Positions 60,504 to 64,000 of a stretch of DNA of 64,000 bases are shown in pieces (position 1 is the first letter of the stretch; the number at the start of each line of letters is the position of its first letter). Under the pieces are notes generated by a model. That model ran no database searches. It worked only from the letters and a program-made list of their open reading frames with translations, and was not told the origin of the DNA. The DNA is from Slackia piriformis YIT 12062 (lineage in GTDB: Bacteria; Actinomycetota; Coriobacteriia; Coriobacteriales; Eggerthellaceae). The translations under genes were made by a program, and so were the position numbers. The stretch spans positions 818,461 to 882,460 of the forward strand of contig NZ_JH815198.1 in assembly GCF_000296445.1 (NCBI RefSeq), written 5' to 3'.

Positions 60504-61493
60504 TCATTGAAGAATTCTGGAGGAAACGCGCCACGTAACACGACTCTCCCTCCCGTCCGAAGACGCGTCTGAGCAAGAGCTACGCTCGCCCGATCGCTCG
60601 AAGCCGACACGATACAACACGACCTGCGCCGATTCGTCGAAAAAAAGCGTTTCGGTGACGGCGCTTTTATACCCGAGCTCTTCGAACGCATAGCGAAGAG
60701 ACTCATGCAATGCCGAGCACGCCGCCTCGTAAGGAACGGAAGCAGAAAAACGCATGCGCAGCAGGCATTCGTCGCCGCATCCGCCCAATGCGTCGAAGCC
60801 CAGAGCCACCGCCCCCGACATCGACGCTCGAGATGCGGCCGAACGCACCCCGAACGCATGAATCCGACATACCGAAGATTCTTTCGGCCAGCACGTGGCA
60901 AACGAGGAAGCGCTCGAAAGCCCGTCGCGAAGCAATGCGCAATCTTGAAAAGACAGAGGCATCAAATCGGCGCCCCGAACATGCAGGATGGGACGTTGCT
61001 CGGGATGTTCGGAAACGAGAGGAGGAATTCCTTCGCGAAGAGCACGAGACCTCAGAAGGCAGCAAACGAAAGATTTCTCGTCGATGACGCGGATACCCGT
61101 AGCGCAAAAAGCGCGCGCAGCCATCCCGAACCCCCGAACAAGCGTTCCGGAGAACGTTCCATCATATACCTCGCCGACGCCGCACGCAGGACTCTTCGAC
61201 TTCAAGACGGCGAGCGTGCAGCCGGCCTCTACCGCCCGCTCGATGCAAAGACGCGACCCTTCCCGAAATTCGATCGTGACATCTGCACCTTCGGCGTTGA
61301 TAACCCTTTCTCCTCCATGAACAACGTCGATTTCGCTTGGAGGGCGCGGGCAGCCGAGACCCCCTTCCTCCTCGGGGCAAATCGGCACCACGACATGCTC
61401 GTTCAACAGCTCGATGAGACCCGGATACGTTTTGGACGAAGCGTCGAATCTGCATCGGGCTCCTAAAAGGCAATTGCTCACCGCTATGTTCAT
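60504..61493 (-). CDS. DUF523 protein with an extra C-terminal domain
   Basis: The 329-residue product begins with a DUF523 domain (residues 1 to about 150): SNCLLGARCRFD, GGLGCPRPPSEI and LKSKSPACG are its hallmark motifs and carry the conserved cysteines. The rest is a second domain whose last part, SALHESLRYAFEELGYKSAV followed by a short VGF segment, resembles the end of GNAT acetyltransferases, though no CoA-binding loop is clear. DUF523 proteins are usually about 150 residues, so this is twice the length. The start at 61493 follows AAGGG. Confidence 0.78.
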   Translation of the reverse strand: MNIAVSNCLLGARCRFDASSKTYPGLIELLNEHVVVPICPEEEGGLGCPRPPSEIDVVHGGERVINAEGADVTIEFREGSRLCIERAVEAGCTLAVLKSKSPACGVGEVYDGTFSGTLVRGFGMAARAFCATGIRVIDEKSFVCCLLRSRALREGIPPLVSEHPEQRPILHVRGADLMPLSFQDCALLRDGLSSASSFATCWPKESSVCRIHAFGVRSAASRASMSGAVALGFDALGGCGDECLLRMRFSASVPYEAACSALHESLRYAFEELGYKSAVTETLFFDESAQVVLYRVGFERSGERSSCSDASSDGRESRVTWRVSSRILQ

Positions 61494-61580
61494 TGTCAGT
61501 ACCCTTCGTCGACCCGTCTTCCGCCTTGCAGCGCGCGAAACCGCACGCTGCCTCGAATGATAGCGAAGCCGCACGCGCAA

Positions 61581-61618
61581 AAAGGCCGCACCGAATCGTT
61601 TTTCTCGGCGCGGCCTTT
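61581..61618 (-). terminator. Terminator of the aldehyde dehydrogenase gene
   Basis: AAAGGCCGC (61581-61589) pairs with GCGGCCTTT (61610-61618), with an inner CCGA/TCGG pair. On the minus strand the stem ends in TTTTTGCG. Confidence 0.82.
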
Positions 61619-61649
61619 GGGGTACGGGGCTTCTTGCTGGGTTTCTATT

Positions 61650-63131
61650 CTAGACCGAATAGAAACCGGAAGGTTCTTCCCCTAGGTTAATCAGGATGTT
61701 TTTCGTCTGGCAATAATGATCGAGCATCATCTTATGCGTCTCGCGGCCGACGCCCGACTCCTTGTATCCGCCGAACGGGGCGCCTGCGGGAATCTGGTTA
61801 TAGGTGTTCACCCACATGCGGCCCGTCTGCACCCCACGCGCCACACGGAAAGCCCGATTGATGTCGCGCGTCCATACCGCTCCGCCAAGGCCGTATACCG
61901 AGTCGTTAGCAAGGTCGATCACCTCTTGCTCGTCCTTGAACTTCATGACCACCGCGACCGGACCGAAGATCTCCTCCTGCGCTACACGGCAAGAGTTGCT
62001 CGGAACTTCGAGCAGCGTCGGCTCGAGGAAGGCGCCCTTGGCGAGCTCCCCTTCGGTCGCGCGACGGCCTCCCACGAGCACGCGGCCTCCCTCTTCTTTC
62101 GCCAATTCCACGTAGTCGAGTATCTTTTGCGCCTGGCGTTCGTCGATTTGCGACCCCATCTGGGTGTCCTCGTTCCACGGCAGACCCACCTTGACCTTCT
62201 TGAAGGCCTCAACGACTTCGGAGACGAATTCGTCGTATATATCCTCATGGACGAAGATACGGCTTCCTGCGCAGCAGACCTGGCCCTGGTTGAACAGAAT
62301 ACCCAGCTGGATTCCGTCGATGGCCATGTCCCTCTTGGCATCGGGGAAAACAATATTGGCCGATTTTCCACCCAGCTCGAGCGTCGCGGGGATAAGACGA
62401 TCGGCCGCGGCCCGAGCAACCTCGCGCCCGACCTCGGTAGAGCCGGTGAAAGCGAGCTTGGCGATTCGTGTGTTCTCAAGCAGATATTGACCCGATTTCG
62501 AACCGCGACCCGTAACCACATTAAAGACGCCGGCGGGAATGATGCCCTGCGTCAGGCGCGCCAGCTCGAGAACGGAAAGGGACGTGGAGGAAGACGGCTT
62601 GAGAACGGTGCAGTCGCCGGCGGCGAGCACGGGCGCGAGCTTCCACGCCGCCATGAGCAGCGGGAAATTCCAGGGCACGATCTGTCCGACCACGCCGATG
62701 GGCTCATGGACCACGATCGACATCATGTTCGGCGCCACCATGTCGGCCTCGCCGGTTTCAGCAAGAAGGACGCCGGCGAAATAGCGGAAGTGCTCGGCAG
62801 AATATGCGACATCTATCGCGCGCGTCTCTCGAATGGGCTTGCCGTTGTCGATGGATTCGACGAGGGCGAGATGTTCGGCGTTTTCTTCGATGACATCGGC
62901 GATGGCGTTGAGAATGCGCGCTCGCTCGCCCTTCTGCGTCGCTTTCCATGATGCGAACGCCCCGTGAGCCGCATCCACGGCCGCGTCGACATCTTGGCGC
63001 GTCGCGTCGGCGATGCTCGCGATGCGTTCGCCGTTCGCAGGGCAATAAGTATCAAGCGTGGCTCCGTCGGAAGCATCGACCCAGCGGCCGCCGATGAAAA
63101 GCTTGTAGGAATCGGAAACGGGATACTGCAT
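61650..63131 (-). CDS. NAD(P)-dependent aldehyde dehydrogenase
   Basis: The 493-residue enzyme oxidises an aldehyde to its acid. Landmarks are IVPWNFPLLMAAWKLAPVLAAGD, the cofactor-binding FTGSTEVGREV, catalytic Glu in LELGGKSANIV and catalytic Cys in NQGQVCCAGSR. The PFGGYKESGVGRE block near the end is typical of the class that includes aldA/betB/acoD-type enzymes, so the aldehyde (acetaldehyde, aryl-acetaldehyde or betaine aldehyde) cannot be set. AAAGGAG precedes its ATG at 63131. Confidence 0.92.
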   Translation of the reverse strand: MQYPVSDSYKLFIGGRWVDASDGATLDTYCPANGERIASIADATRQDVDAAVDAAHGAFASWKATQKGERARILNAIADVIEENAEHLALVESIDNGKPIRETRAIDVAYSAEHFRYFAGVLLAETGEADMVAPNMMSIVVHEPIGVVGQIVPWNFPLLMAAWKLAPVLAAGDCTVLKPSSSTSLSVLELARLTQGIIPAGVFNVVTGRGSKSGQYLLENTRIAKLAFTGSTEVGREVARAAADRLIPATLELGGKSANIVFPDAKRDMAIDGIQLGILFNQGQVCCAGSRIFVHEDIYDEFVSEVVEAFKKVKVGLPWNEDTQMGSQIDERQAQKILDYVELAKEEGGRVLVGGRRATEGELAKGAFLEPTLLEVPSNSCRVAQEEIFGPVAVVMKFKDEQEVIDLANDSVYGLGGAVWTRDINRAFRVARGVQTGRMWVNTYNQIPAGAPFGGYKESGVGRETHKMMLDHYCQTKNILINLGEEPSGFYSV

Positions 63132-63442
63132 GGTATCGCTCCTTTCTCGAGGGAATCCCCTCTTTTCTGGTTCGCCATGCACTATACCCACCTGTTTTGT
63201 ATGATTTCTGAGCGAAATGTTACCATTTCCTTAACATTTGATTTCCGTATTATATCACCGCTGGTCGAACGGCTATTTGAATTCGTCCCCTGCGCCTTGG
63301 GGCGCAGCCTGGCATCGTACGCGAAACGGCTTGTAGGGGCGAAACCGACGGCAAACGACCCCTCGCGCGGACCGCGTCCGAAGCCGTATCGAGCGGCAAC
63401 GCTCAGCTCCTGAAACGCGGCCCTTCGTCAGAAAGCTTCGGG
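63132..63442. other. Spacer between apt and the aldehyde dehydrogenase gene
   Basis: This 311-bp stretch holds the ribosome site and promoter of the dehydrogenase gene, with an AT-rich part near 63200-63260. No gene, RNA or terminator for apt is recognised. Confidence 0.4.
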
Positions 63443-63976
63443 CTAGCCCACCTTCACGAGCGAGAACACCTCGACGTCGCTCGCCTCGGCGATGGCAGAA
63501 CGCGGGTCAAGAAACGCGAGCTCCATGAGAAAGCCCATTCCGGCAAGACGAGCTCCGAAGCGTTCGACGAGATGCGCCTGGGCGACGGCCGTACCGCCCG
63601 TTGCAACCAGGTCGTCGACGAGCAGAACCACGTCGTCAGACGACAAGGCATCGGCGTGAACCTCGAGCGCGTCGGTGCCGTATTCGAGCGCATAACTCTC
63701 GCTTACCGTTTCGCGCGGGAGCTTCCCAGGCTTGCGCGCAGGAACGAAGCCGGCGTCAAGACGACGCGCGACCGGCGCGCCCACCATGAATCCCCGAGCT
63801 TCGGCTCCTATCACCTTGGTAATGCCCGCATCTTTGAAATGGTCGGCGATCGCATCGACCACCGCGGCGAATCCCTCCGAATCGGCAAGAAGCGGCGTGA
63901 TGTCTTTGAAGACAACCCCAGGCTCGGGATAATCGGGAATATCGACGATCAAACGCTCGAAATCGTATGCGGCCAT
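63443..63976 (-). CDS. apt: Adenine phosphoribosyltransferase
   Basis: Apt salvages adenine to AMP with phosphoribosyl pyrophosphate. The 177-residue enzyme shows YPEPGVVFKDITPLL near the start, GAEARGFMVGAPVA and the PRPP-binding loop VVLLVDDLVATGGTA. The length is standard. GAAAGGAA precedes the ATG. It fits with purine uptake by the NCS2 permease, though the genes lie 27 kb apart. Confidence 0.96.
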   Translation of the reverse strand: MAAYDFERLIVDIPDYPEPGVVFKDITPLLADSEGFAAVVDAIADHFKDAGITKVIGAEARGFMVGAPVARRLDAGFVPARKPGKLPRETVSESYALEYGTDALEVHADALSSDDVVLLVDDLVATGGTAVAQAHLVERFGARLAGMGFLMELAFLDPRSAIAEASDVEVFSLVKVG

Positions 63977-64000
63977 ATCGTTCCTTTCTGTTCGTCCCTC

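Noticed and set aside
1-64000. CRISPR arrays, tRNA or rRNA genes, prophage
   Set aside because: No spaced direct repeats, cloverleaf-like sequence or phage structural genes were seen when reading through the spacers; a tRNA could still be missed by eye.

Overview
The window is a 64 kb piece of a moderately GC-rich, densely coded bacterial chromosome. The gene mix suggests an anaerobic Gram-positive actinobacterium of the Coriobacteriia, probably Eggerthellaceae-like. The supporting signs are an oxygen-sensitive class III ribonucleotide reductase, an energy-converting Ech-type [NiFe] hydrogenase, indolepyruvate:ferredoxin oxidoreductase, acetate kinase plus phosphotransacetylase, a UbiA/MenA quinone prenyltransferase, a LuxR regulator with a polytopic membrane N-terminus, and Bacillus-like SOS boxes. 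The assignment rests on gene content and protein recognition only, not on a database search. No rRNA, tRNA, CRISPR array or prophage was found.

Layout. 1-950: insertion-sequence debris, the end of an IS3-type element abutting a truncated IS256/IS1249-type transposase. 994-9391: housekeeping block with a membrane protein, TerC behind a probable manganese riboswitch, lipid kinase, RNase D, zinc peptidase, exonuclease VII (xseAB), HIT protein and acetate kinase, with convergent pta to 10598. 10834-20178: glycosyltransferase, SOS-type dinB, small membrane protein, Spo0M-like protein, an EamA-GNAT fusion, an isochorismatase-like hydrolase and a DHA2 exporter coupled to a CBS-domain protein. 20353-25371: a lantibiotic/bacitracin-type ABC exporter with two permeases, a YxeA-like protein and a two-component system. 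25443-41780: flippase with a long charged tail, nrdDG with an NrdR box, AEC transporter, amidohydrolase, membrane-bound XRE regulator, phosphodiesterase, NCS2 purine permease, TatA, LuxR-type membrane regulator, CrcB, DUF2974 lipase-like protein and UbiA/MenA.

41946-57362 is the metabolic centre and lies entirely on the minus strand. It holds a fused EchA-EchB membrane subunit, EchC, D, E and F, then pgsA, then a tight run paaK-ACT-dacA-FHA-iorA-iorB-ACT-paaK-gluQ. I read it as an aromatic amino acid (2-oxoacid) fermentation module. IorAB would make aryl-acetyl-CoA and reduced ferredoxin, the two PaaK-like enzymes would interconvert aryl-acetyl-CoA and the free acid, and Ech would discharge ferredoxin as H2 while pumping ions.

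57583-64000: thioesterase, MGDG-synthase-type glycosyltransferase, an unrecognised gene behind a textbook double-SOS-box promoter (the most novel-looking item), a DUF523 protein with an extra domain, an aldehyde dehydrogenase and apt.
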